Notes: generated by a model from the sequence alone, not told the origin. A stretch of DNA of 64,000 nt from DASZIT01 sp963709665 (GCA_963709665.1 CAVPWU010000007.1:62001-126000); one strand, 5' to 3'; positions 17,020 to 26,007 are shown, numbered from the stretch's first letter. Translations and numbers: made by a program.

Positions 17020-18207
17020 TCAGACCGGGACGCCGGTGAGCGCCAGGAGGACCCCGACCGCGCCGGCGACCAGGAGACCGCTCACCACGCCCCTACGGAG
17101 CACGAACAGCCACACCAGCAGGCCGACCAGGACCGGGATCTGCCACCGGTGGGTGAAGGCGAGGCCCAGCGAGATGGCCGAGCCGGCGATGGCACCGATC
17201 ACGGCGGGACCGGCGCCGGTGAGGAACGCCTCGACGGCCCGGTTGGCCCGGATCCGGTCGAAATGCCGACCGCCGACCAGGACGAACACGAATGACGGGG
17301 CGAAGGCGATGAGTGCGGCCAGCAGCCCACCCCCGACACCCCCGGCGGCGTAGCCCACCACCGCCACGGTCTGGACGACCGGCCCCGGGGTGACCTGGCC
17401 GAGGGCGACCGCGTTCAGGAACTGGGCGCCGGTCATCCAGTGGTAGGTGGTGACGGCGTCGTGCTGCATGAGGGGGATGATGACGAATCCGCCGCCGTAA
17501 GAGAGGGCGCCGACCTTGAAGGCCACCCAGGCCAGCGCACCGAGCCCGCCGACGGTCGCCCCGTGGAGGACGGCGGCGGGGAGGAGCGCCCGGGCCGAGC
17601 CGGACGACGTCGGCCGTCCCGCCCGGCGGATCACGATCTCGGTCACCCCGCAGGCCAGGAGGGCGAGTACCAGGTAGGTGCCGACGGTCACGACCACGGT
17701 TCCGCCGACCAGTCCGTAGGCGATCCAACGGGCCCTCTCGGCGGGCCGGGCGCCGATCCGACTCCAGCTCGACGGGGCCAGTCCCCAGGCGGCGCTCAGA
17801 GCGATGGCCGGCACTGCGGCACCGGTCCCTGCCGCGGCGCCCAGGATCCAGTCGGGTGGATGACTGGCCAGGAAGACCGCCGACAGGGCCAGGATGAGCG
17901 CCAGCCCGGGGAGGATGAAGCAGAGCCCCCCGAGCACGCCACCGGCCGGCCCCCGCAGCCGCCAGGCGCAGTAGATGGCCAGTTGGGTCGAGGCCGGTCC
18001 GGGCAGCAGGTTGGTGGTGGCGATGGCGTCCTCGAACTCCTTCGCCTCGATCCACTGGCGATCGACCACGCAGAGGCGGCGGAGCAAGGCGATGTGGGTC
18101 GGGGGTCCCCCGAAACCGATACAGCCGAGTCGCAGCCACTCCCTCCCGATGGTGGCCAGGGGGACCGGTGCCGGCCGACGCTCCTCGCCGTCGCCTCCGT
18201 CGCTCAT
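17020..18207 (-). CDS. chrA: Chromate transporter ChrA, long-chain two-domain form
   Basis: A 395-residue membrane protein with two CHR domains in tandem. Domain 1 carries GCIGFGGPPTHIALL and LLPGPASTQLAIY; domain 2 carries KVGALSYGGGFVIIPLMQ and LGQVTPGPVVQT. ChrA exports chromate, driven by the proton gradient. The start overlaps the stop of the padR gene upstream (ATGA), so the two form an operon. The PadR protein and the palindrome at 18526 probably control both. The aligned Gly/Pro motifs are intact, so a working transporter is expected. Confidence 0.9.
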   Translation of the reverse strand: MSDGGDGEERRPAPVPLATIGREWLRLGCIGFGGPPTHIALLRRLCVVDRQWIEAKEFEDAIATTNLLPGPASTQLAIYCAWRLRGPAGGVLGGLCFILPGLALILALSAVFLASHPPDWILGAAAGTGAAVPAIALSAAWGLAPSSWSRIGARPAERARWIAYGLVGGTVVVTVGTYLVLALLACGVTEIVIRRAGRPTSSGSARALLPAAVLHGATVGGLGALAWVAFKVGALSYGGGFVIIPLMQHDAVTTYHWMTGAQFLNAVALGQVTPGPVVQTVAVVGYAAGGVGGGLLAALIAFAPSFVFVLVGGRHFDRIRANRAVEAFLTGAGPAVIGAIAGSAISLGLAFTHRWQIPVLVGLLVWLFVLRRGVVSGLLVAGAVGVLLALTGVPV

Positions 18208-18509
18208 CGGGACTCGTCGCCGAGTACCTCACGGGCCAGCTCACGGAGCTGTTCCCTGGTCGACTCGAGGACCCGGCGGCCCTCGGCCGTCGCCCGATAC
18301 GAACGGCGCGTCCGGCCATCGACGACCTGGTGGACCGATCGCAGGAGCCCGTCGGCCTCCATGCGGTGGAGCGTGGGGTACAGCGACCCGGGGCTGATCC
18401 GGTAGCCGTGCTCGGCCAGCTCCGTCGCCATCCAGGCCCCGTGCACCTCACCGATGGAGGCGTGGTGGAGGATGTGCAGCCGCACCGCCCCCCGCAGGAA
18501 CTCGCGCAT
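18204..18509 (-). CDS. PadR-family transcriptional regulator
   Basis: A 101-residue winged-helix protein: HILHHASIGEVHGAWMATEL, then GYRISPGSLYPTLHRMEADGLL as recognition helix and wing, then RRSYRATAEGRRVLE and a short C-terminal dimerisation helix. This is the size of PadR subfamily 2. It lies directly upstream of chrA and overlaps it, an arrangement seen for chromate-responsive regulation in other actinobacteria. A perfect inverted repeat 17 bp upstream of the start is its likely operator. Confidence 0.88.
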   Translation of the reverse strand: MREFLRGAVRLHILHHASIGEVHGAWMATELAEHGYRISPGSLYPTLHRMEADGLLRSVHQVVDGRTRRSYRATAEGRRVLESTREQLRELAREVLGDESR

Positions 18510-18525
18510 GGCGTCACCGTAGTCT

Positions 18526-18544
18526 GATATCGATTCCCGATATC
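18526..18544. promoter_or_regulatory. Palindromic operator of the padR-chrA operon
   Basis: GATATCG-ATTCC-CGATATC is a perfect 7-bp inverted repeat with a 5-bp spacer, AT-rich against a very GC-rich background, 17 bp before the padR start codon. PadR dimers bind such palindromes, so autorepression is likely. Confidence 0.65.
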
Positions 18545-18578
18545 GGTTGGATCCACCCGTCCGCCCCTCCCGCCTGGC

Positions 18579-18765
18579 TCAGGGGGTCCGGTCGACAAGC
18601 TGGAGGACCTCCTCGGTGGTGGTCGTCTCCCCGAGCTTGGGGAAGATCCCCTCGACGCTGTTGTCGTGCGCCGACCGGTCGCGGTCGGTCATGGCATCGG
18701 TGGCCAGGACGACCTGGTAGCCGTGTCGTACGTCGAGCGGGCGGTGGGGCGACGCCACGGGGAGC
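18579..18765 (-). pseudogene. Remnant of a cysteine hydrolase (isochorismatase family)
   Basis: About 60 readable codons give DVRHGYQVVLATDAMTDRD, HDNSVEGIFPKLGETTTTEEV and a stop, the C-terminal end of an isochorismatase-like hydrolase. The catalytic Asp, Lys and Cys regions are absent, and upstream sequence to 18861 shows no matching frame. This looks like a truncated gene left by a deletion or insertion. The rest of the gap up to the SDR stop at 18862 contains no other recognisable feature. Confidence 0.5.
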
Positions 18766-18861
18766 CAGGGGGATGATCGGATCGGCAGGCTCCGGCAGGC
18801 TCCGAGATGGCGGCGGCTTCCGGATGTCCGTCAGGTGGAGGGCTCGACGAGGTGGGGGGGG

Positions 18862-19629
18862 TCACTCTCCCGCTGACTGACCGCCGTCGATGTGAAGGAC
18901 GACCCCCGTGACGAAGGAGGCCCGTTCGAGGTAGAGGATCCCTTCGACCACGTCGCTGATACGGCCGAGCCGGCCGAGCGGATGCAGTGCTCCCAGGCCC
19001 TCGTACGATGCCGGGTCGAAGCGGGGGTTCTCGATCACTCCGAGGGCGACTGCGTTGAAGCGGATACCCCGGGAGGCGTACTCGATGGCCAGTGAACGGG
19101 TGACCGCCGCCAGTCCACCCTTGGTCAACGCCACCAGAGCCGACGGGTGTCGGCTCTCGGCGTGGTCGACCAGGCTCGTCGTGATGTTGACGACATGCCC
19201 ACCGGTGCCCTGGGCCAGCATCTGCGGGATCACGGCTTGGGTCATGTGGAAGAACCCGGTCAGGTTCACCGCCGTGATCGTCAGATAGTCCTCGAGCGTG
19301 TACTCGGTGAACGGCCTGCTGATGAATATGCCGGCGTTGTTGATCAGGCTGTCGATGCGCCCGAAGCGATCGACCGCCCGTTCAACGATCATCCGGGCGG
19401 TCCCGGCGTCTGCGATATCGCCCCTCACCGTGATGAAATCGGGCGCCTCGGAGGGGTCGATCGAGCGCGACGAGCCAACCGCCGCATAGCCGAGGCCGCG
19501 GAAGCCCTCCACCAGGCCTGCGCCGATGCCTTGGGAAGCCCCGGTCACGATCACGACCTTGCGCGGATCGTCGGATGCGCCGCCACCAGGCATCGGCGAC
19601 GGGCCCCTCGAGTCGGACGGACCGCTCAT
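18862..19629 (-). CDS. Short-chain dehydrogenase/reductase (atypical, no catalytic Tyr)
   Basis: A 255-residue SDR with the NAD(P)-binding motif VTGASQGIGAGL, the structural NNAGIF, and a C-terminal VTGVVLHIDGG. The active-site segment reads HPSALVALTKGG: the Lys is kept, but the position of the usual catalytic Tyr of YxxxK is Val. Related SDRs with PSALxxLTKGG are known, so this is a subfamily trait rather than a recent mutation, and activity may be altered. Start is ATG 19629. It heads toward the remnant at 18.6 kb and is the last gene of a minus-strand block of redox genes. Confidence 0.8.
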   Translation of the reverse strand: MSGPSDSRGPSPMPGGGASDDPRKVVIVTGASQGIGAGLVEGFRGLGYAAVGSSRSIDPSEAPDFITVRGDIADAGTARMIVERAVDRFGRIDSLINNAGIFISRPFTEYTLEDYLTITAVNLTGFFHMTQAVIPQMLAQGTGGHVVNITTSLVDHAESRHPSALVALTKGGLAAVTRSLAIEYASRGIRFNAVALGVIENPRFDPASYEGLGALHPLGRLGRISDVVEGILYLERASFVTGVVLHIDGGQSAGE

Positions 19630-19750
19630 CCGTCGAGAGGGGCCTCGTCGGTCCCGCCTCCGCCCCGCCCTCCTCCCACGCCGACGACCGGGCCTCCGTC
19701 CCACCGGTGGAGGCGGTCCCGGATGTGGCTCGGCGGAGGTGGCACCGCGG

Positions 19751-20386
19751 TCAGGCCCCCACGACCAGGGGACGCGCCGCCGCGGGTCCGACCACCAGAT
19801 CGTGGAGGTCGCCACCCACTTCGAGCCGGCTGGACTGGTCGATCCCCCCCGCCCGCATCGGCGCGAAGCCGGCGGTCCGGATCAGCCTCTCGACCTCGTC
19901 GATGCCACGGTCGTCGTCGGTCACGTAGAACAGAACGGCGGGCTCGGGTGACCGGTGGCTCGAGGCCTGGAGGAGGTCGGCGGACATCGTGCCGAAGGCG
20001 AGGACCAGACGCGCCCCGGTCGGCAACCACCCGGCGATGGTCTCGCCCGAGGACTGACCCTCGGGCAGGAGTCGGACCACCGCTCCCTCGGCGTCGAGGC
20101 CGACCGGGTTGCTCGGAACCACCAGGCACCTGTCGCCCAGCCCGTCGGCGATCTCGTCGATGACGGCCTTGAGGACGGTGAACCGCAGGGCGAGGATGAC
20201 CGCACCGGCGTCCCGCAGGGCGCTTCGGTTGTCGACGGCGACACCTGCCCTACCCCCGATCGCCGCGGCCAGCCCTTGGGCCGACCGCGGGTCGGCGTTC
20301 GACAGCTGCAGGTCTTCGCCTCCGGATGCGAGTTGACGGGCGATGGCGGATCCCAACCCGCCCGTCCCGATGATGGCGGTGGTCAT
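19751..20386 (-). CDS. F420H2:NADP+ oxidoreductase-like / NADPH-dependent F420 reductase family
   Basis: A 211-residue Rossmann protein beginning MTTAIIGTGGLGSAIARQLASGG, followed by SNADPRSAQGLAAAIGG (a dinucleotide-binding site selective for NADP) and the pattern AVILALRFTVLKAVIDEIADGL and VVPSNPVGLDAEG of the NAD-binding F420 oxidoreductase family. Members either reduce F420 with NADPH or act on other substrates, so the family is firm but the reaction is not. Neighbouring glyoxalase-like and SDR genes on the same strand suggest a shared role. Confidence 0.75.
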   Translation of the reverse strand: MTTAIIGTGGLGSAIARQLASGGEDLQLSNADPRSAQGLAAAIGGRAGVAVDNRSALRDAGAVILALRFTVLKAVIDEIADGLGDRCLVVPSNPVGLDAEGAVVRLLPEGQSSGETIAGWLPTGARLVLAFGTMSADLLQASSHRSPEPAVLFYVTDDDRGIDEVERLIRTAGFAPMRAGGIDQSSRLEVGGDLHDLVVGPAAARPLVVGA

Positions 20387-20476
20387 GGTCGAAACTCCCT
20401 CGGGGTCACGCGGCAAACGGCAACGCCCGGGGGAGGCGGCGCCACCGCCTCTCGCACCCGGCCCGAGGCGCGCGGC

Positions 20477-20947
20477 TCACCCGGGCTCCTCCGCCGACGT
20501 GGTGGAAGGCCAGTGGTCGGGCGTCCAGTCCCCCCCTGGGTCCGTGGTCTGCCCCACTTCGATCAGATGACCGTCGGGGTCGCGGAGATAGCAACGGATC
20601 TCGTACTGGTGCTGCTTCGGCGGCGTCAGGAACTGGGCACCCCGTGCGCTCCATTCGGAGTACACCGCGTGGATGTCAGCGACCCGGATATTGAGGAAGC
20701 TGCTGACCCGGTCGGGATCGACGGGCGTCTGGAGGACGACCTCCGGCTTGTCGTCGGTGGGGCCTCCCCCGACGTTGATGATGATCCAGCTGTTGGAGAG
20801 CGCCACGTAGGTCAGTCCCCCGGGACCGGAGAAGGCGACCCGGCCGCCGAGCACGTCGGTGTAGAAGCGGCGGGACCGCTCGACATCGTCCGAGACGATG
20901 AAGTGGGCCAGGACGATTCCCTCGGGGGGCTCGGCGAGCTCGGCCAT
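20477..20947 (-). CDS. VOC-family (glyoxalase/bleomycin resistance-like) protein
   Basis: A 156-residue vicinal-oxygen-chelate protein: AHFIVSDDVERSRRFYTDVLGG opens the first beta-alpha-beta unit, and YEIRCYLRDPDGHLIEVGQT closes the second with the metal-ligand Glu. Metal-dependent activity on a small organic molecule is usual for the family, but the substrate is unknown. It lies between the F420-reductase-like gene and the disulfide-reductase gene on the same strand. Confidence 0.8.
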   Translation of the reverse strand: MAELAEPPEGIVLAHFIVSDDVERSRRFYTDVLGGRVAFSGPGGLTYVALSNSWIIINVGGGPTDDKPEVVLQTPVDPDRVSSFLNIRVADIHAVYSEWSARGAQFLTPPKQHQYEIRCYLRDPDGHLIEVGQTTDPGGDWTPDHWPSTTSAEEPG

Positions 20948-21028
20948 CTCTCTACCTCCACTGGTTGGGCTGACGCCGGCCTGGACGGCCCCGGGACCGA
21001 CGGGATGACGACCGCGGATCTCGTCCGG

Positions 21029-22402
21029 TCATGGCCGAGCCGCCTGCGCCTGCATCGGTCGGGTGGGCGGGGGCAACTTGGCAATCTCCCTGCGGAGCGC
21101 CTTGAACCCCGAGTCGAAGATCGACGAGAAGGTCGGGAAGGGCTGGATGGTGTCGCTCAGGACCTCCAGCGGGACGCGGGCACGGATGGCGAGCGTCGCC
21201 TGCTGCAGCCACTCACCGGCCTCCGGTCCGAGGGCATAGGCACCGGTCAGGCGGGCGCCGTCGCTCAGCAAGGTCAGGAAACCGTTCGACTCGGCGAAGG
21301 TATGGCTGTAGGCCGCAGTCTTGGGCAGCTCCGAGAGGAGCAGCGTGGTGCTGTAGGGCGCTTCGGCGGCACCGACGGCGGCGGCCTGCGGATCGGTATA
21401 GGTGACGCGCGGTACCGAGTCGTAGTTGGCCGGGTGGCTCTCCCCCGCGATGTTGGCGGCCACCACGTCACCCTCGTACTCGCCGACGTGGGTCAGGGGC
21501 CAGATCCCGTTGACGTCACCGATGGCCCAGACCTTCTCGCCGGCCCGCAGGTAGTCGTCGACCCGGATCCCGTGCGGGTCGGCCTCGATGCCGACGGTCT
21601 CGAGCCCGATCCCCTCCACCCGGGGACGGCGACCGGTGGACACCAGCAGTCGCTCACCTCGCACCTCGGTACCGTCCGAGAGCTTCAGGACATAGTCGTC
21701 CCCGTCCTTCGACGCCTCGGCCGCCCGAACTCCGAGGCGCAGTTCGATCCCGTCGCGGACCAGGGATTCGGCCAGCGCCTTGCCCAGGGGCGCCGGCTCC
21801 CGGGGAATCGCCCGATCGCCTCCCTCGACCAGCACGACCTCGCCACCGAGCCGCCGCACCACCTGGGCGATTTCGACACCGGCCGATCCGCCGCCCAGCA
21901 CGATCAGCCGGCGGGGGACGGACTTCATGCTCGTCGCCTCCCGCGTGCCCCACACCCCGTCCAGACCCTCCAGCCCGGGGACGGGCGGCACGACGGGATC
22001 CGAGCCCGTCGCCACCACGACGTGCTCGGCCCGGTGCCGGGTGCCGTCCACCTCGACCACGCCGGGCCCGGCGAGGCGGCCGACGCCGCGGATGAGGGTG
22101 ATGCCCCGGTCCGTCAGCCATCGCTCCTGTCCCGCATCGGAGTAGTCGGAGACCATGTAGTCGCGCCAGTCCAACGCGGCCTGCACGTCCACCTGGGCGG
22201 TGGCACCGACATCGCGGGCACCCTGGACCGCCTCCCCCGGGCGCAGGAGCGACTTGGAGGGGATGCAGGCCCAGTAGGAGCATTCGCCACCCACCAGCTC
22301 CCGCTCGACGACCGCCACCCGGAACCCCCGGGCGGCGATGGCGCCCGCGCAGTGCTCCCCCGGGGCACCGCCGCCCAGCACGATGACGTCGAACTCGCTC
22401 AT
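21029..22402 (-). CDS. Pyridine nucleotide-disulfide oxidoreductase (mercuric/lipoamide-type flavoprotein)
   Basis: A 457-residue FAD protein. FAD site VIVLGGGAPGEHCAG, redox-active disulfide in GGECSYWACIPSK, NAD(P) site VLGGGSAGVEIAQ, second FAD motif VWAIGDVNG. The C-terminal interface carries IQPFPTFSSIF where mercuric and lipoamide enzymes usually have an HPHPT(L)SE-type stretch, so the active-site His/Glu base is missing. It may act as an NAD(P)H oxidase or reductase of another disulfide. The ATG overlaps the stop of the upstream VOC gene (ATGA), indicating coupling. Confidence 0.85.
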   Translation of the reverse strand: MSEFDVIVLGGGAPGEHCAGAIAARGFRVAVVERELVGGECSYWACIPSKSLLRPGEAVQGARDVGATAQVDVQAALDWRDYMVSDYSDAGQERWLTDRGITLIRGVGRLAGPGVVEVDGTRHRAEHVVVATGSDPVVPPVPGLEGLDGVWGTREATSMKSVPRRLIVLGGGSAGVEIAQVVRRLGGEVVLVEGGDRAIPREPAPLGKALAESLVRDGIELRLGVRAAEASKDGDDYVLKLSDGTEVRGERLLVSTGRRPRVEGIGLETVGIEADPHGIRVDDYLRAGEKVWAIGDVNGIWPLTHVGEYEGDVVAANIAGESHPANYDSVPRVTYTDPQAAAVGAAEAPYSTTLLLSELPKTAAYSHTFAESNGFLTLLSDGARLTGAYALGPEAGEWLQQATLAIRARVPLEVLSDTIQPFPTFSSIFDSGFKALRREIAKLPPPTRPMQAQAARP

Positions 22403-23079
22403 GCCGGCAGCTCCTGACCGGTCTGCTCGCTCACGATGTACTCGGCGTACCAGTCGGGCCAATCCGGGTCAGCCTTGCCGGTCCGCTTCTCGTGCTCGCC
22501 GTGGGCGGTCTCGGCGCGTCGCAACGCCCCGGCCAGGTCGCCGGCGGAGTGGAAGGAGGTGATGGTGGGATCGACCCGGCCCGGGAGGCGGTCGGTCACC
22601 TCTTGGAGCAGCCAGCTGTTCCCGTCCGGATCCTCGAACGTCGCGAAGGAGCTGTAGCTCTTGCCATCCGGATCCGGCCCCCTGACCCGCCCGCCCACCC
22701 CCTCGGGATCGAGTTGCGACCCCGCCGCTCCGGAGTGGAACACCTCACCGACCGTGGCACCGCGGCTCACGAGTTCCTCACGGCCGGCATCGATATCGGA
22801 CACGACGAGGTAGAGGCCGTGGGCAGAACCGGGTGGGGCGTCGGTGATGTGGGTGCCGAACTGCACGGAGCAGGGCGATCCGGGTGGCGTGAACTGCACG
22901 ACCCGGAAGCCGTTGTCGTAGGAGAAGTCGGCGTCGAGCCTCCATCCGAGCCCGGCGTAGAACGCCTTCGAGCGGTCGGCGTCGGCCACGGGGAGGACGA
23001 CCACCTCGAGCTTCAGATCGACAGGGCCACCGTGAGCCGTTCCGCTGGTCTCGCCATCCTGTCCGTCGACGTTGCTCAT
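22399..23079 (-). CDS. VOC-family protein with C-terminal extension
   Basis: A 226-residue protein. One VOC domain spans about residues 20-155 (VVVLPVADADRSKAFYAGLGWRL to SSFATFEDPDGNSWLLQEV). A roughly 65-residue helical tail follows (TSFHSAGDLAGALRRAETAHGEHEKRTG, then PDWPDWYAEYIVSEQ). This layout resembles glyoxalase-like proteins reported with AhpD/halogenase-type neighbours; the substrate is unknown. The start MSNVDGQ at 23079 follows a 225-bp upstream gap without any supported gene. It is translationally coupled to the disulfide reductase gene. Confidence 0.8.
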   Translation of the reverse strand: MSNVDGQDGETSGTAHGGPVDLKLEVVVLPVADADRSKAFYAGLGWRLDADFSYDNGFRVVQFTPPGSPCSVQFGTHITDAPPGSAHGLYLVVSDIDAGREELVSRGATVGEVFHSGAAGSQLDPEGVGGRVRGPDPDGKSYSSFATFEDPDGNSWLLQEVTDRLPGRVDPTITSFHSAGDLAGALRRAETAHGEHEKRTGKADPDWPDWYAEYIVSEQTGQELPA

Positions 23080-23304
23080 CGCGGTCTCCTCGGGTTGGCC
23101 CCCGCTGCATTGTCGCGCCGGATTCCCCACCTTGCACATGGGAATGATCCCCGTCCCGGCCTTCGGCGACGGTCCTCCGGCGAGCCCTCCGGGACAGTGC
23201 ACGGTCCGTGGTGGGACCCTCACTCTCCCGTCCCGCCAGCCACGAGAGGCGCTCGGCGTCGGCGCGGCCCGGGCGACGGACGGTCACCCACCGCCCGACG
23301 GCGG

Positions 23305-23919
23305 TCAGCGTTTGATGCCGATGCTGGTTCCCTCGGTGTAGCGGATCGGCTCCTCGATGGTGTCGACCAGGAACTGATCGCGGTCTCCCCGGTCCCATGC
23401 CTCCCTCAGCCCCGGGGAAGCCAGGTCGAAGTCCGGCCGAATCTTCTGGAACAGTGCCCGCAGGTCCACGTGCAACTCCGCCATCGTCGGACGTCCCCAG
23501 TACCAGTAGCCGTTGTAGACCTTGAAGATCCTGAGCCCGGGTCCGAGGACGAAGGTGTGGGGAATCATCGGATCGTGCGGCTCATCGGTGAACTCCTGGA
23601 TGTCCAGGTCCTTCTGGATCACACGGTCGGGATCCGACAGGAACGGCCAGGTGGCGCCCAGGGCGTCACGGAACTCATTGATGTTCAGCTGATTGTCGGT
23701 GGAGATGAGGACCATGCGCGTATAGGCGTTCCGGAATATCGGGTAGACGTCGACCAATTGGCGGACGAACTGGTGCTCCTTCGGGTCGAAGCCGCCGCGG
23801 GAGAGGTGGAGCACCATCGGGTTGCCCCCTTGAAGCTCCGACAGGGAACGCCGCTTGCCGGACTGGTCGTCCAGCTCGTAGTCGGGGAACGTCCCGCCTT
23901 CACGTATGTCGCTGCGCAT
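23305..23919 (-). CDS. Redoxin-like (AhpC/TSA) protein lacking the peroxidatic Cys
   Basis: A 204-residue thioredoxin-fold protein. The N-terminus GGTFPDYELDDQSGKRRSLSEL and the following VLHLSRGGFDPKEHQFVRQL match the peroxiredoxin-like family in which this loop normally reads SRGGYCPKEHQ. Here the Cys is Asp, and the protein contains no Cys elsewhere, so peroxidase chemistry is not expected. The C-terminal half includes VYNGYWYWGRPTMAELHVDL. It may have become a binding protein or chaperone. Start is ATG 23919, and a 200-bp upstream gap holds 19-bp tandem repeats. Confidence 0.75.
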   Translation of the reverse strand: MRSDIREGGTFPDYELDDQSGKRRSLSELQGGNPMVLHLSRGGFDPKEHQFVRQLVDVYPIFRNAYTRMVLISTDNQLNINEFRDALGATWPFLSDPDRVIQKDLDIQEFTDEPHDPMIPHTFVLGPGLRIFKVYNGYWYWGRPTMAELHVDLRALFQKIRPDFDLASPGLREAWDRGDRDQFLVDTIEEPIRYTEGTSIGIKR

Positions 23920-24064
23920 GTCACCTCCAGGCTCGAACCGGTCGGGGCCAAGGATCCCACGAACGCCGACGGTTTCGGGGCTGACCCGACGCACGGATCA
24001 GGGATCGTGCCCGGCCCGGTGATCGGTGGATCGTTGGGGTGGCTGCCCCCACCGTCCACCCGCC

Positions 24065-24117
24065 CGACGTGCCCCGGCCGAGCCGACGTGCCCCGGCCGA
24101 GCCGATGTGCCCCGGCA
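24065..24117. repeat. 19-bp tandem repeat
   Basis: CGACGTGCCCCGGCCGAGC occurs twice exactly in tandem (24065-24083, 24084-24102), followed by a partial third copy with one change. It lies just beyond the stop of the GH15 gene, between that gene and the redoxin gene. Function is unknown; it might mark a transcript end or be a neutral minisatellite. Confidence 0.7.
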
Positions 24118-24120
24118 CGC

Positions 24121-26007
24121 CTAACCCGGTGACGTCTGTCGGAGTTCACTCTGGGAGATGGCCCAGGCGGCGTTGACGAGCCCGATGTGGCTGAAGGCCT
24201 GGGGAAAGTTCCCCAACAGCTCCCCAGTGACGGGGTCGACCTCCTCGGCGAGCAGGCCGACGTCGTTGACGAACACGGCGGCGCGTTCGAAGACGGTGCG
24301 GGCCTGACCCGCCTTGCCCGCCTCCGCCAGGGCCTGGGCCAGCCAGAAGGTGCACAGGAGGAACGTGCCCTCCTCGCCCTCGAGCCCATCGTGGGACCGG
24401 TAGCGATAGACCAGCCCCCGCTGGTCGGTGAGGCGTTCCTCGGTGGCGTCGATGGTGGCCAGCACCCGGGGATCGTCGGCGGGGAGGAACCCCACCAGTC
24501 CCAGCATCAGGCTCGAAGCGTCCAGCTCGTCGGAGCCGAAGGACTGGGTGAAGGCGTTGGCCCGGTCGCTCCAGCCCTTGGTCAGGATCGCCTCACGAAT
24601 CTGCCCCTGGGTGCGCTTCCACGACTCGACCCGGTCCGAGACGTCAAGGCGATCGGCGAGGGCGACCGCCCGGTCGAGGGCCACCCAGCACATCAGCTTG
24701 GAGTACAGGAAGTCCCGGGGTTCACCTCGAATTTCCCAGATCCCCTGGTCCTTCTCCTCCCAACGCCGGGCGGCGGCGTCGGCCAGCTGGACGAAGAATC
24801 GTCGCGTGGCGGGCGCCAGATCGGGGGGGGCGCCCCACCTGCCAGGGTCGGCCATCGGTCCCACCCGTCCGGCGCTGTCGAAGAGGTGGTCCGAGAGACG
24901 GTCGGCGGCGCCGAGCAGCTCGCCGTAGACGTCGAGCTGGCGCTGGTTCCAGGCGCCGTTGCCGACCCGGACGGGGGAGGAGTGCCGCCAGCCCTCCAGC
25001 TGTGGCAGCTCCCGCTCGGTCAGGTCCCGCTCGCCGCCGATGCCGAACATGATCTGCAGGTCGCCACCGTGGTCGAGCGAGCCTGCCGCGGAGGTGGTCA
25101 TGTAGTCGAAGAACTCGTTGGCTTCGTCGGGGCAGGCCGCCACCCACAGGGCCTGGATGGTGAAGGAGGCGTCTCTGACCCAGGTGTACCGGTAGTCCCA
25201 GTTCCGGGAGCCCCCCGCCACCTCCGGCAACGACGTGGTCGCCGCCGCGCAGATGGCGCCGGTGGGCGCGAAGGAGAGCGCTTGGAGCACCCGACCGCTC
25301 TGGTGCACGAGATCCCGCCACGGGCCCTCGTAGGCCTGGTGGAGTTCCGACCACGACTCCCACGCCGCCACGGTGTCCTCCAACCGGGCGCCGATGTCGG
25401 ATTGGCTCCAGACCCTGGCCGTGTCCGTCTCGGCCCGTCGGCTGTGGTGGAGGGCGAACCCTGCGGTCTCGCCCCGGCGGAGCTGCAGCTGACCGGCGAC
25501 CGCCGACGCTCCGACGCTCAGGGTGACCGGAGAGGACAGGACGAGCACGTCAGCGCCACCGAAGGCGGTCATTCCCCCGTCGACGGCGTCCAACAGGGGA
25601 TGGACCAGGCCGTACTCGGGGCGCGGGACGTACTCGAGGGACAACTCCACTTCGCCTTCGATGCACCTGGCGCTCCGCAACAGGAGATGCGGCGCGCCGC
25701 GGCCGAGCTGGTGTCCCCGGTTGCCCTCGCCCATGGCCAGAGCGTCGGTGATCACGACGGCACCCTTCGGCGTGTGCAGGGTGGTCTCCAACACCATGGT
25801 GCGGTCGAGGTAGCGGCGGGTCACCGGGTCGGCGTCGGTGACCCGGATCGACCAGTGACCGGCTTCGTCGCCGAGGAGGCGGCCGAAGACCGAGGGGCTG
25901 TCGAAGCGTGGGAAGCACAGCCAGTCGACCGACCCGTCCCGGCTCACCAGCGCCGCGCTGTGCCGGTCCGAGAGGAGCGCATAGTCACCGATGGGATTCG
26001 TGCTCAT
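24121..26007 (-). CDS. Glycoside hydrolase family 15 (glucoamylase/trehalase-like)
   Basis: A 628-residue enzyme with an N-terminal beta-sandwich (IGDYALLSDRHSAALVSRDGSVDWLCFPRFDSPSVF) and a C-terminal (alpha/alpha)6 barrel. The motifs NWDYRYTWVRDASF, the region of the general acid in the FFDYM barrel helices, and GLLAEEVDP with GNFPQAFSHIGLVNAA are typical of GH15 proteins that cleave alpha-glucans or trehalose. No signal peptide, so cytoplasmic. In actinobacteria this branch includes trehalases, so trehalose or glycogen turnover is likely. Monocistronic, reading away from the tRNA. Confidence 0.88.
   Translation of the reverse strand: MSTNPIGDYALLSDRHSAALVSRDGSVDWLCFPRFDSPSVFGRLLGDEAGHWSIRVTDADPVTRRYLDRTMVLETTLHTPKGAVVITDALAMGEGNRGHQLGRGAPHLLLRSARCIEGEVELSLEYVPRPEYGLVHPLLDAVDGGMTAFGGADVLVLSSPVTLSVGASAVAGQLQLRRGETAGFALHHSRRAETDTARVWSQSDIGARLEDTVAAWESWSELHQAYEGPWRDLVHQSGRVLQALSFAPTGAICAAATTSLPEVAGGSRNWDYRYTWVRDASFTIQALWVAACPDEANEFFDYMTTSAAGSLDHGGDLQIMFGIGGERDLTERELPQLEGWRHSSPVRVGNGAWNQRQLDVYGELLGAADRLSDHLFDSAGRVGPMADPGRWGAPPDLAPATRRFFVQLADAAARRWEEKDQGIWEIRGEPRDFLYSKLMCWVALDRAVALADRLDVSDRVESWKRTQGQIREAILTKGWSDRANAFTQSFGSDELDASSLMLGLVGFLPADDPRVLATIDATEERLTDQRGLVYRYRSHDGLEGEEGTFLLCTFWLAQALAEAGKAGQARTVFERAAVFVNDVGLLAEEVDPVTGELLGNFPQAFSHIGLVNAAWAISQSELRQTSPG

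Noticed and set aside
24065..24117. CRISPR array
   Set aside because: Units are direct tandem copies without spacers and no cas genes are present.
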